DNA of 58,564 nucleotides from Nannocystis exedens (GTDB lineage: Bacteria; Myxococcota_A; Polyangia; Polyangiales; Polyangiaceae). How positions within the stretch are numbered: position 1 is the first letter of the stretch; each line of letters starts with the position of its first letter. Positions 41,534 through 49,945 of this stretch are shown here, in pieces. The translations under genes and the position numbers were made by a program. Where the stretch lies: the NCBI GenBank assembly GCA_945861885.1, contig CAMAVR010000015.1, forward strand, positions 1-58,564. Direction: 5' to 3'. The notes below the pieces were generated by a model, which did no database searches, had not been told where the DNA came from, and saw only the letters and a list, made by a program, of their open reading frames with translations.

Positions 41534-43027
41534 GTGAAAAACCGCCAGAACACATTTGCGCTGATTGTGTCGCTATTTGTCACGCTAGCATCGCCGGTTT
41601 TGGCCGGATTGAACGATGCCGCGTCTGCCGGATTGAACGATGCCGCGTCTAACGAGGTACGATCGGACGTGCTGTCGGCGCACGCTCAAGTCCTTGTCGC
41701 CGCCGGTTTCGGGCTTGATGTGCCGTTTGACTTTCCTCCGAATCAATCTGGGATTGCCACCAATTCGATTGCACTTCGCATTTCGGACAGTGGCGCACCC
41801 TATTTTGAATCTGTCGTTTATGTGAACATTGACGGGCAGCTGGTCCCGCGCCTTGTTTGGCTGTCAAAAAGCTCGGGAACATGGCGCGTTGCTCCGAGGC
41901 GCGAAAACGGTTCCTACGCCAAGGGACGAGGCGTCCACTACACGCAAGAGACAAGCTTGCCGTATCCGTTGATTGCCCATTTATGGGCGCAACTTAACGC
42001 TTCGATAGCCGCTGGGACGCTAATAGACGTAGATGTCGAAGTGTTGCCTCCGATTGCCGAGGCCGACGAGGATGCGGCCCTTTCCGGCAACGATATGGCG
42101 ATCGACGACATGACCGACGCATTTATGACCGTTCTGCCGGCCGAAGCGCTACCGAGTGCCTCGGCTGAACGGACCGCTACGAGAGCACCGTCAAGTGTTG
42201 GCCTGAGTCTCGCGGACACTTTCGATCCAGACCTTGTTCCCGCAGAAGACCTGCGCGGCTGGTCACCTGCTCTTGCTAAATCGGTCGAGAGGTTCTTGTT
42301 TGAATCAAACAAGTATGACGATGGCGGCCAGCTCGCATTTCTGCAGGACCGCTCGCTGTCGCCAGGCATGATGGAGGACGTTTTGGCGGTGGTTAGGAGC
42401 CCCGAGTTTGTTCTTAGTCCAGGTCTCGATCGCCTTCCAGGGTTTATCCCTGACTTTGGCGATGCGTCGGCTTTGGTGGATACATTTCAAACGTCACATG
42501 CTCTGTTGTCGGCACGAACAGGTAATCCGCTACTGTATGAGGCTGACATTACTGTTCGGGTATTCCGCGGTACGCTCAATGATAACCATGTTCTGTGGTA
42601 TTTTTGTTCCGACAGATCGGGTCGGGTTTGGGTTGACCGAATTGAAGCGGAAGGCGGTCTACTTACAAGCTTTCTCACCCAGGCGACTTTTATCGATAGC
42701 GGTCCGCTAACTCACAAACCGATTGAGTATGCCCACTACGCTGGCGGGCTCGTCGATGTTCGGATGGCGGTGCCGTTTGTTCCTGAATACGACGAGGAAT
42801 TGAATGGTGTGTACGTTGACATCGGGCGACTTCTCTATCGAATGCTTCCGCACCAACGATATCGCGCAACGTTCTTTCCAGATGCAATCGCGCGCGATGT
42901 TAGCGCCGACGCTGCTCAGCAGTTTGGGTCTGAACCCCGAGCGACACCACAAGCGACACCGTTTCCAGTGCCGCAAGAGAGCCCGGACCGACGCACGATG
43001 AGGCCGATCGAAAGGTACTTCGATTAA
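41534..43027 (+). CDS. Exported protein of unknown function
   Basis: 497 residues with a GTG start and AGGA 6 nt upstream. The signal peptide is KNRQNTFALIVSLFVTLASPVLA. Right at the mature start is an exact 24-bp direct duplication (41603-41626 and 41627-41650) giving AGLNDAAS twice. The rest has mixed alpha/beta content, several YFES/YVNID-type strands and an acidic Ala-rich linker (about 170-230). I cannot place it in a family. The neighbouring region (tRNA-Pro, truncated phosphotransferase) suggests accessory DNA. Codon use is like that of its neighbours. Confidence 0.72.
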   Translation: MKNRQNTFALIVSLFVTLASPVLAGLNDAASAGLNDAASNEVRSDVLSAHAQVLVAAGFGLDVPFDFPPNQSGIATNSIALRISDSGAPYFESVVYVNIDGQLVPRLVWLSKSSGTWRVAPRRENGSYAKGRGVHYTQETSLPYPLIAHLWAQLNASIAAGTLIDVDVEVLPPIAEADEDAALSGNDMAIDDMTDAFMTVLPAEALPSASAERTATRAPSSVGLSLADTFDPDLVPAEDLRGWSPALAKSVERFLFESNKYDDGGQLAFLQDRSLSPGMMEDVLAVVRSPEFVLSPGLDRLPGFIPDFGDASALVDTFQTSHALLSARTGNPLLYEADITVRVFRGTLNDNHVLWYFCSDRSGRVWVDRIEAEGGLLTSFLTQATFIDSGPLTHKPIEYAHYAGGLVDVRMAVPFVPEYDEELNGVYVDIGRLLYRMLPHQRYRATFFPDAIARDVSADAAQQFGSEPRATPQATPFPVPQESPDRRTMRPIERYFD

Positions 43028-43094
43028 GCTGGCGACTTCCGACGGAAAAGAGCCCACGGAGATAGGCCTCGAGGCCTTCGGCCTCTTGGCAATA

Positions 43095-43170
<76 letters not shown>

Positions 43171-43245
43171 CTATCTTCGCCTGAGCGAAGCCGATGGAAG
43201 TTACTCGACTTCGGTTGCAATGCAAGGTGCTTTCTGGCGTTCGCG

Positions 43246-43962
43246 TTGGCGAAGGAGCAGCGTTGGCTTCCTAAGTTGGCGCCGCTCTTGCCGCTTCAAA
43301 TTCCGTCGCCGCTCGGCATCGGGTCTCCATCCTCCGCATATCCATGGCATTGGTCAGTTTACGGGTGGATTGATGGGGAAACGGCTGCTGTTGCGCCAAT
43401 CGATGACAAGGTCGGTTTTGCGGAGACGCTGGGGCAATTTCTCGTCGCGTTCCATCGTATTGATGCCAACGATGGTCCGCCTCCCGGAGCGCACAACTTT
43501 TATCGTGGCGGCGCCCTGCAGACTTACGATCGCCAGACTCGCGGCGCGATCGCGGCGCTTGGCGGTACGATCGATGCGAATACTGTCGACCGAATATGGC
43601 AAGAGGCGCTCGCCTCATCGTGGCGCGGTGTTCCGGTATGGGTCCATGGCGACATCAGTCCTGGAAACTTGCTCGTTAATCATCGGCGGCTCACCGTGGT
43701 CATCGACTTTGGCTGTCTGGGAGTTGGCGATCCGGCTTGCGATTTGTCGATCGCGTGGACATTTTTTGATGCGTCCAGTCGCGAAGCGTTTCGCAAATCG
43801 GTACCGCTCGACGATGCTACCTGGGCTCGCGCGCGTGGCTGGGCACTGTGGAAGGCCCTTATCGTATCGGCCAAATTACCCGGGACAAATAGCGCCGAGA
43901 CGGAGCGCGCGATACGCACGCTTGGCGAAATTATCGCCGATTACCAAATTGCGACGCGCTGA
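43246..43962 (+). pseudogene. Phosphotransferase (APH family) lacking its N-terminus
   Basis: About 238 residues from a TTG at 43246. The core is aminoglycoside/macrolide-phosphotransferase-like: KEQRWLPKLAPLLPLQIPSP, YPWHWSVYGWIDGET, ETLGQFLVAFHRIDA, the catalytic loop VHGDISPGN and the DFG-like metal site VIDFGCLGVGDPACDLSIAW. Family members have about 60-70 residues more at the front, including the ATP-binding strands and the Lys. None of the three frames upstream encodes them, and the gene begins 76 bp from the tRNA-Pro 5' end. The protein would therefore lack nucleotide binding. It is probably a remnant, though expression cannot be excluded. Confidence 0.7.
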
Positions 43963-44074
43963 ATAGGCTGTCGATTTGGGCCGCCGTGCGGCCGCCGGTC
44001 AAACGGGTCCGGCATTCATTGCCGCTCGCGCGCTCTATGTCACACTTGGGGCCTCAATTAGGGAGGACGTTCAA

Positions 44075-45355
44075 ATGCTTCGATGGGGTCTGACGGCGCG
44101 GATCGTTCGCGCAGCGCTTTGTTGTTCGATGCTGGCCGCTTGCGGCGCTTCTACAGCCGCGACCGAAGAAGAATCGATCGCTTCGCTCGAACAGGGCGTC
44201 AAGGGAGATGCTGGTACGCGTAAAGCTGCGTCGTCTCAACCGGCGTTTGGTGGCACCGAGGGTGCGGCTGCAGCGGATGTGCCCGCAACGGGGGGCAAAT
44301 CTAGCGCGGCCCTGAGTCCGGTCGACGCCGAAGCCGAGAGGCGCGCGTTCGAATCAATTGTGCTGTTCGTCAAGGAAGCAGTTCGTGATCACGAAGAGCT
44401 GCAGCAAAAAGGATTTAGAGATCCAACATCACAGACGGGGACAAGACTTCTTCGATTCCCCCACCTCTATTTGTTCTTAAAAAATCCTAAGGAGTACAAC
44501 GGACCGAAGCAGCCGCGCATTCTGGTTGTTGGCGTTGGCCAGCAACGATTTGATATTGGTGGGGGTAAAACGCGCTCATACCATCCGCAATACGCAGAGC
44601 TCTCGTTTCTATTTCCGGAGTCCTATATTACCGTTGTTGACACAAATGCGGAGATAGTTTCCGAGATTAGTAGCGGTCAATTCATTATCCCAAGTGGGGT
44701 CTATGCATCTGTATTCGAACGTCAAACGCCAATGTTTTTGAAGGCGTTTAGAAGTCAACCTGCTGGCAAGGAAATCGAAACGACGTTCGTCAAAATTGAC
44801 GAAGCGCCGATAGCTTGGGACTCCTCGCATCGGTTATCTGCCCGTGCAGATTTCGCGGAGCTGGCGCTTTCGCGAAAGCGCGGTGACAAAGGGCCGGCTG
44901 CCGAGATAACTTGCGACAATTTATATAACATTATGGTGGCGACGTTCAGTGTCTATTATTCTCTGATAGAAAAATCAGAGGAGTTTGTCGCAAAATATTC
45001 ATCCGCGCCACCGGCGGATCGTTCGCAGATCCTTCGCACATTCATGGACTGGAAAGTCGACTTCACGGTGGGAACGCTTCAAATGCTCGCACCGGGCGGT
45101 GTTTTTATTATTGATCGTGGAACATACGAAGTGATGCGGGTTGGCTTTCCGGAATACACGTCCGTAAAGTCGTTCAAAGATATTATAAATGCCAGATTGA
45201 CGTCGTCGACTTGGGAAATCGGTCGTGTTGGCGAGATCAAGCCGCTGCCAACAGGGGAGTTTGTGGACGCGCTGAGTCACGTGGCTATGCGCTCGATAGA
45301 AGGCGAGGCGTTTGATAGCGCGCCGTTGATCGTCTTTTCAAAAATCGCGAAATAG
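44075..45355 (+). CDS. Lipoprotein with methyltransferase-like Rossmann fold
   Basis: 426 residues from the ATG at 44075, with GGGAGG 8 nt upstream. The lipobox SMLAAC (Cys23) marks export. A low-complexity linker (about 30-85) leads to a helical region and then a fold with class I methyltransferase signs: RILVVGVGQQ (148-157), an acidic strand-end residue in ITVVDTNAE (Asp189) and a later LAPGGVFIIDRG (338-349). S-adenosylmethionine is not known to be available outside the cytoplasm. A transport role, another ligand or a non-catalytic role is therefore possible. The region 44500-45200 is AT-richer than its surroundings. Function is unknown. Confidence 0.72.
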   Translation: MLRWGLTARIVRAALCCSMLAACGASTAATEEESIASLEQGVKGDAGTRKAASSQPAFGGTEGAAAADVPATGGKSSAALSPVDAEAERRAFESIVLFVKEAVRDHEELQQKGFRDPTSQTGTRLLRFPHLYLFLKNPKEYNGPKQPRILVVGVGQQRFDIGGGKTRSYHPQYAELSFLFPESYITVVDTNAEIVSEISSGQFIIPSGVYASVFERQTPMFLKAFRSQPAGKEIETTFVKIDEAPIAWDSSHRLSARADFAELALSRKRGDKGPAAEITCDNLYNIMVATFSVYYSLIEKSEEFVAKYSSAPPADRSQILRTFMDWKVDFTVGTLQMLAPGGVFIIDRGTYEVMRVGFPEYTSVKSFKDIINARLTSSTWEIGRVGEIKPLPTGEFVDALSHVAMRSIEGEAFDSAPLIVFSKIAK

Positions 45356-45381
45356 CCCTCCGCCGGGCCGCGGCCGTTCAC

Positions 45382-46311
45382 TCAGTGAGCGACGCGCGGT
45401 CGCAGGCGGTGCTGGTTCCACATTTCAAACGAGTAGACGGCGAGCCCCGCCCAGATGAACGAAAACGCTGCAAGGTGGCCCGACGTGAAAGTTTCGTGAA
45501 ACACGAAGACGGCCAAGCAGAACTGCAAAATCGGCGATAGGTAGTTAAAAAGTCCGAGAGCTGAGAGTGGGAGCCGCCGCGCCGCGTTTGCAAACCAGAC
45601 GAGCGGTACGGCAGTGATAAGTCCGCCGAGCACAAGCAGCTGCAATTCAATCGTGATTCGTCCGGTCCACGACATGTGCTGCGCGATGCCTCGCCATTTC
45701 AAGACAAACAAGATGATGACCGCCGGGATGACCTGAATCATCGCTTCAAGCGTCGACGCGACCATCGGCCGAATCGGTATCTTCTTCCGGATAAAGCCGT
45801 AAGTGGCGAACGACGTCGACAGCAGGATCGCCCAATACGGCACGTGACCAAACTGATAGACGAGCCCTGCCACGCCGAGCGCGGCCAGGCCGACGGCGAG
45901 CTTTTGTCGTGGCGTTAGCTTTTCACGAAGAACAAACGTCCCCAAAAAAACGCTAACCAGCGGCGCCATAAAATAGCCGAGGCTCGATTGGAGCACCTGA
46001 CCGGTGTTCACAGAATAAATGTAGACGAGCCAATTCACGCTGATGAGTGTCGCGCTGAGCACGGTGTATGGGATCACTGCGCGTGCGTTCCATAGAGTTT
46101 TTGCAAACGCGCGCCGCTCTTGCATCATGAGGATGACGACGAGAAATACCGCCGACCAGAGCATGCGGTGCGATAGGACTTCGAGCGGTGATACCGTTCT
46201 CAGCAGCTTCCAATAAAGCGGGAAAATGCCCCACGCAGTGTATGCAAGAACGGCGTACACCGTTCCGGTTCGGAAGCTTCGTTCTGCCGCCGTGAGTTTG
46301 GGGGGCGCCAC
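45382..46311 (-). CDS. rarD: EamA-family transporter RarD
   Basis: 309 residues with ten hydrophobic segments. The first is in VYAVLAYTAWGIFPLYWKLL, typical of RarD, followed by LEVLSHRMLWSAVFLVVILM and VNTGQVLQSSLGYFMAPLVSVFLGTFVLREKLTPRQKLAVGLAALGV. RarD proteins are DMT-type permeases first tied to chloramphenicol sensitivity. The substrate is unknown. It is 77 bp from recR in the same direction. Confidence 0.92.
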   Translation of the reverse strand: MAPPKLTAAERSFRTGTVYAVLAYTAWGIFPLYWKLLRTVSPLEVLSHRMLWSAVFLVVILMMQERRAFAKTLWNARAVIPYTVLSATLISVNWLVYIYSVNTGQVLQSSLGYFMAPLVSVFLGTFVLREKLTPRQKLAVGLAALGVAGLVYQFGHVPYWAILLSTSFATYGFIRKKIPIRPMVASTLEAMIQVIPAVIILFVLKWRGIAQHMSWTGRITIELQLLVLGGLITAVPLVWFANAARRLPLSALGLFNYLSPILQFCLAVFVFHETFTSGHLAAFSFIWAGLAVYSFEMWNQHRLRPRVAH

Positions 46312-46388
46312 TTATGAAGCATAGCAGCGGCATGTTTCTGCAACGTCGCACACTGCGCGGGGGTGTGGTCCGCAAGGCGTTGGCTGCT

Positions 46389-47009
46389 TTAAATTGCTTG
46401 GCGCCCTGCTAGCGCTCGCCCCATCGTGATTGGATCGGCAAATTCGAGATCTCCACCGTGTGGGACACCGCTTGCGATTCGGGTGATTTTAAGGCCTTTT
46501 TTGTCGACGTAAGTTTCGAGCTCACGTTTCAATAGGAGTGCGGTCGCTTCACCATCAACGCTTGGCGGCGTTGCCACGATAACTTCGGTCACCCCGTCTT
46601 CGATTCGCCGGAGCAACTTGCCGATAGGGAGTTCGTCCGGGCCGATGCCATCAAGCGGTGACAGCAGTTTGCCTAGGACGAAATAGCCGCCGCGCATTGC
46701 GCCGACGCGTTCAATCGCGAGAAGATCGTGAACGCGTGCGACGACGCATAACGTCGCCCTATCGCGTTTGTTGTCGCTGCAGATTGCGCAGATTGGTTCG
46801 TCGTTGGGTGCGGCAATTTCGGCAATGTTCTGACAAATAGAACAGGGGCGCAGATGCTGTTGAAGCTCGGCGAGAGAAGCTGCGAGGTCGTGCGCTAACG
46901 GTTCTGATGTGGTGATCAGGTGCAGTGCGTAACGCATCGCTGTTTTTTCGCCGACGCCTGGGAGCCGACTCAGCAGCTTAACTACGCGCTGAAGACGCCG
47001 TGAATTCAT
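46389..47009 (-). CDS. recR: Recombination protein RecR
   Basis: 206 residues. A helix-hairpin-helix is in LSRLPGVGEKTAMRYALHL, a zinc finger CSICQNI…PICAICSD, and a Toprim domain with LCVVARVHDLLAIERVG, VATPPSVDGEATALLL and GVPHGGDLEFADPITM. It works with RecO in loading RecA. It begins 3 bp after dnaX. The small gene ybaB/ebfC that usually lies between dnaX and recR is absent. Confidence 0.97.
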   Translation of the reverse strand: MNSRRLQRVVKLLSRLPGVGEKTAMRYALHLITTSEPLAHDLAASLAELQQHLRPCSICQNIAEIAAPNDEPICAICSDNKRDRATLCVVARVHDLLAIERVGAMRGGYFVLGKLLSPLDGIGPDELPIGKLLRRIEDGVTEVIVATPPSVDGEATALLLKRELETYVDKKGLKITRIASGVPHGGDLEFADPITMGRALAGRQAI

Positions 47010-47012
47010 ATG

Positions 47013-48815
47013 TTACGCGTCCGCTTCGGGGAGATGAATGTCGCGCAGTTCGGCTCCGAAAAGCGATATCGCTTCTTGCACGAGCGGGTGCTTTTCGACG
47101 CGGGCGCGCGCTTCGGTGCGTGCGGTACGACGACGTTCGGTGTCGACTGATGCGACAGTTGCCGGCGCTCCTGCACCGCTGTTGGCGGCGCGTAGATCGA
47201 ACGCCACTTCGGTCGGCGCGCCAAAATACCGCTGCACTTCTTGACGCAAGAGCGCGACCGCATCGACATGCGTGGCTTCGCTACTTAGAACTGATTGCGT
47301 GTCGTAGCCGAGAAGGACTCGCTCACGCGTCATGCTGATCGGCACGGCATGATCGTAAACCGCTGCAAGCGACGGACGCGCCGCCCGAACGCGCTCGACG
47401 ATCGCGCGCCAAATTTCAATAGGTGATGACGGGATCGTCGACACTGTGCGTGGAGCAGGCTCTTTGCTCGGCGCAATGACCACTTCGGCGATCAAATTCG
47501 CTGGAATGTCGAGCGATGCCGTTTCGGCCGCTGTCGACAAAACTTCGCTTCGAGGCTCTGACGGGGAGGGGATAGGCCGCCGTGATTTGCCGTCGCTTCC
47601 TTGACCTCCCGCACCTCCGGCACTTCGTGGTGGCGGCGGCGACCCTGTGGCGACGCGCCGCTCGAGCTCACCGAGACGCGAGAGAAGCTCATCGAGCGGA
47701 AGCAGCGCCGGCCTTCGTGCAAGACGCACCAATGTCATCTCGAGGGCGACTCGCTGCTGCCCGCTCCTCACAATTTCGTCGAAGCTTCGTGAAAAGCCTT
47801 GGTACAGGCGGAGCAAATCGTCTTGCTCGGCGGCGCCGGCGAGACTCATGATGTCGCGCACCTCTTCGTCGGCGAGATCGAGCAAATCACGCCCCTCGGG
47901 CCCGCTTACGCGCGCTACCACCAAGTTGCGCAAATGCCGTAAAATCTCGCGCGATGTGTGCGCGAAATCGAACCCTTGCTCCGCAATGCTATCGACAATG
48001 CGAAGCGTAGCGGCGGCATCACCTTTGACGAGCGCGGTTGCCAAATCGTGAAGCACTTGCCGATCGGCCACACCGAGAACGCGCGTGACATCGGCCCCGG
48101 TTAGCTTTGTGCCGCTGTAGGCGATTACTTGGTCGGTTAGGCTCATTGCGTCGCGCATTGAGCCTGCCGCTTCACGCGAAATTGTTGCAATAGCGGCGTC
48201 GTCGGCGACAATCTTTTCGACGCCGAGGACATGCTTTAGCCGCCCCGCGATTGTCTGCGTGCTTATCAGCTTGAAATCGTACCGCTGGCAGCGACTCAAA
48301 ATTGTTACCGGCACTTTGTGCACTTCGGTTGTCGCGAAAATGAATTTTACGTGCGGCGGCGGCTCTTCGAGCGTCTTTAAAAACGCATTCCATGCGGCGG
48401 TCGACAGCATGTGCACTTCATCGACGATGTAGATTTTGTAGCGATCGCGCGCTGGCCTAAACGCGAGCCCCTCTTGCAGGCGACGCACTTCGTCGACGCC
48501 GTTGTAGCTGGCGCCGTCGATCTCTTGCACGTCGATGTCGCTCCCGTCGGCGATTTCTTGGCATGCCGAGCAGGCTTGGCACGGGATTGCGTTTGGCCCT
48601 TTGGCCAGCCCATCGGCTCCGAGGCAATTGAGCGCTTTTGCGAGAAGACGTGCGCTCGTTGTTTTGCCAACGCCCCGCACACCGGTGAATAAAAACGCGT
48701 GTGCGACCCGCCCGGAGGCGATCGCATTTGCGAGTGTGCGGGCGACGTGGTCTTGCCCGACGAGGTCTTCAAACGATTGGGGGCGATACTTGCGGGCGAG
48801 AACGAGGTAGCTCAC
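47013..48815 (-). CDS. dnaX: DNA polymerase III subunit gamma/tau
   Basis: 600 residues. It is a clamp-loader AAA+ ATPase: YRPQSFEDLVGQDHV, Walker A GVRGVGKTT, zinc-binding cysteines (CLGADGLAKGPNAIPCQACSACQ), Walker B IYIVDEVHML and sensor LSRCQRYDF. The C-terminal 200 residues are a low-conservation tail with a Pro/Ser linker and a domain that probably contacts the polymerase. Only a full-length product is evident. I saw no clear frameshift signal. recR follows within 3 bp. Confidence 0.96.
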   Translation of the reverse strand: MSYLVLARKYRPQSFEDLVGQDHVARTLANAIASGRVAHAFLFTGVRGVGKTTSARLLAKALNCLGADGLAKGPNAIPCQACSACQEIADGSDIDVQEIDGASYNGVDEVRRLQEGLAFRPARDRYKIYIVDEVHMLSTAAWNAFLKTLEEPPPHVKFIFATTEVHKVPVTILSRCQRYDFKLISTQTIAGRLKHVLGVEKIVADDAAIATISREAAGSMRDAMSLTDQVIAYSGTKLTGADVTRVLGVADRQVLHDLATALVKGDAAATLRIVDSIAEQGFDFAHTSREILRHLRNLVVARVSGPEGRDLLDLADEEVRDIMSLAGAAEQDDLLRLYQGFSRSFDEIVRSGQQRVALEMTLVRLARRPALLPLDELLSRLGELERRVATGSPPPPRSAGGAGGQGSDGKSRRPIPSPSEPRSEVLSTAAETASLDIPANLIAEVVIAPSKEPAPRTVSTIPSSPIEIWRAIVERVRAARPSLAAVYDHAVPISMTRERVLLGYDTQSVLSSEATHVDAVALLRQEVQRYFGAPTEVAFDLRAANSGAGAPATVASVDTERRRTARTEARARVEKHPLVQEAISLFGAELRDIHLPEADA

Positions 48816-48863
48816 GCGTACGGTATAGCACCAGCGAGCAACAAAAATGCCTAAAAATGAGCC

Positions 48864-49838
48864 CTAAGAAGCGATCTGTTCGCGAGCAAGGAGTTCAGCA
48901 AGCGTTGCCGCGTTGATGCGCACGACGATGACTTTTTCGCGGTCGACTGCGACAAGGCCGGCGGCGCTCCCCCGCGGTTTTCGGATGTATCGGCGCGGGG
49001 TATAGCTGACTTCGACGACGAGTTCGCCGCGGGCGCTCGAGAAATGCGCCGCGAGATGCGCCGCTTCAACCAGAAGGTCGGCCGGGCAGGTGGCGTTTTT
49101 TTCAAGTGGGACAACAACATGCGCACCTGTGTGTCCCTTTGCGTGCAGCCATAAGTCTCGAGGTTTCGCGACATGAAGCGTTAGCTCATCGTTATGTGAC
49201 GCTCCGCGTCCGACAAGAATGCGCTTCCCTGAATTGCCTGAAAAAACGCGATAAGGGCGGCTCGGCGCCGGTTCGGCACTTCGCTTCGCGCTGGGGCGAC
49301 CGGAAATGTCGTCGCCTCCCGGTCTGGCGAAATCGCCTGGCGCAGCTTTAACCGCGCGAACGATAAGAGCGTCGAGTTCGGCGCTGATGACAGCGATGAC
49401 CGCTTCGGATTGAAGCGATAAAAGAGCCGCTTCAGTCGTCTTTGCATCGGCGAGTCGCTTGTCGGCGACACCTTTTCCAAGCTTTAGCCTCCGCGCGCGA
49501 CGAAAAATCGCCTCAACTTGTTCGCGCGCCGTTCGGGCCGGCTCGACCGACATTGTCTGGGTCACAGCTTCGCCGGTCGACCAATCGGTTGCAGTAAGCT
49601 CTGTGACGCCGCGCGGCGCGCGAGCCGCTTCAACGACGAAAAGTTGCGCGCGATCTGCCAGAGTCGCGGCGTCGCCAATCCGCGCGATGTCGCGCTCGAT
49701 CGCCGCTTGTCGCCTTCGCACGCGCGTTAGCGCTTTTTTAACGCCCCGAGTAAAATCGGCTCGCTCGCTTTCAAAGAGCTCTTTCGCAGCAAGCTCGCGC
49801 AATTCGGTGCGCGCCGCCCGTCGTTCTTCATTCGTCAC
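48864..49838 (-). CDS. NFACT-R-domain protein, RqcH relative without NFACT-N
   Basis: 324 residues from the GTG at 49838. A helical coiled region (about 5-70 and 95-175) is followed by the NFACT-R (DUF814) core: SGKRILVGRGASHNDELTLHVAKPRDLWLHAKGHTGAHVVVPL, AAHLAAHFSS and VEVSYTPRRYIRKPRG. Full-length RqcH/Rqc2 (about 570 residues) uses an N-terminal NFACT-N domain with an Asp-Arg motif to build Ala tails on stalled nascent chains. That domain is missing here, so tailing by this protein is unlikely. RNA binding or a different partner protein is the inference. Confidence 0.82.
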   Translation of the reverse strand: MTNEERRAARTELRELAAKELFESERADFTRGVKKALTRVRRRQAAIERDIARIGDAATLADRAQLFVVEAARAPRGVTELTATDWSTGEAVTQTMSVEPARTAREQVEAIFRRARRLKLGKGVADKRLADAKTTEAALLSLQSEAVIAVISAELDALIVRAVKAAPGDFARPGGDDISGRPSAKRSAEPAPSRPYRVFSGNSGKRILVGRGASHNDELTLHVAKPRDLWLHAKGHTGAHVVVPLEKNATCPADLLVEAAHLAAHFSSARGELVVEVSYTPRRYIRKPRGSAAGLVAVDREKVIVVRINAATLAELLAREQIAS

Positions 49839-49945
49839 GCGCCGTATCGTGACACACGCAAGGGCGGCAAATTGAAAAAAGTCGATTTGCGAACAGTTGG
49901 CGAAATACTCCAACTAGCGCTATTTGCCCCTCATTGGGGTAATGG

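Noticed and set aside
43220..43966. Arg-rich frame overlapping the phosphotransferase
   Set aside because: Out-of-frame shadow. The phosphotransferase motifs are all in the 43246 frame.
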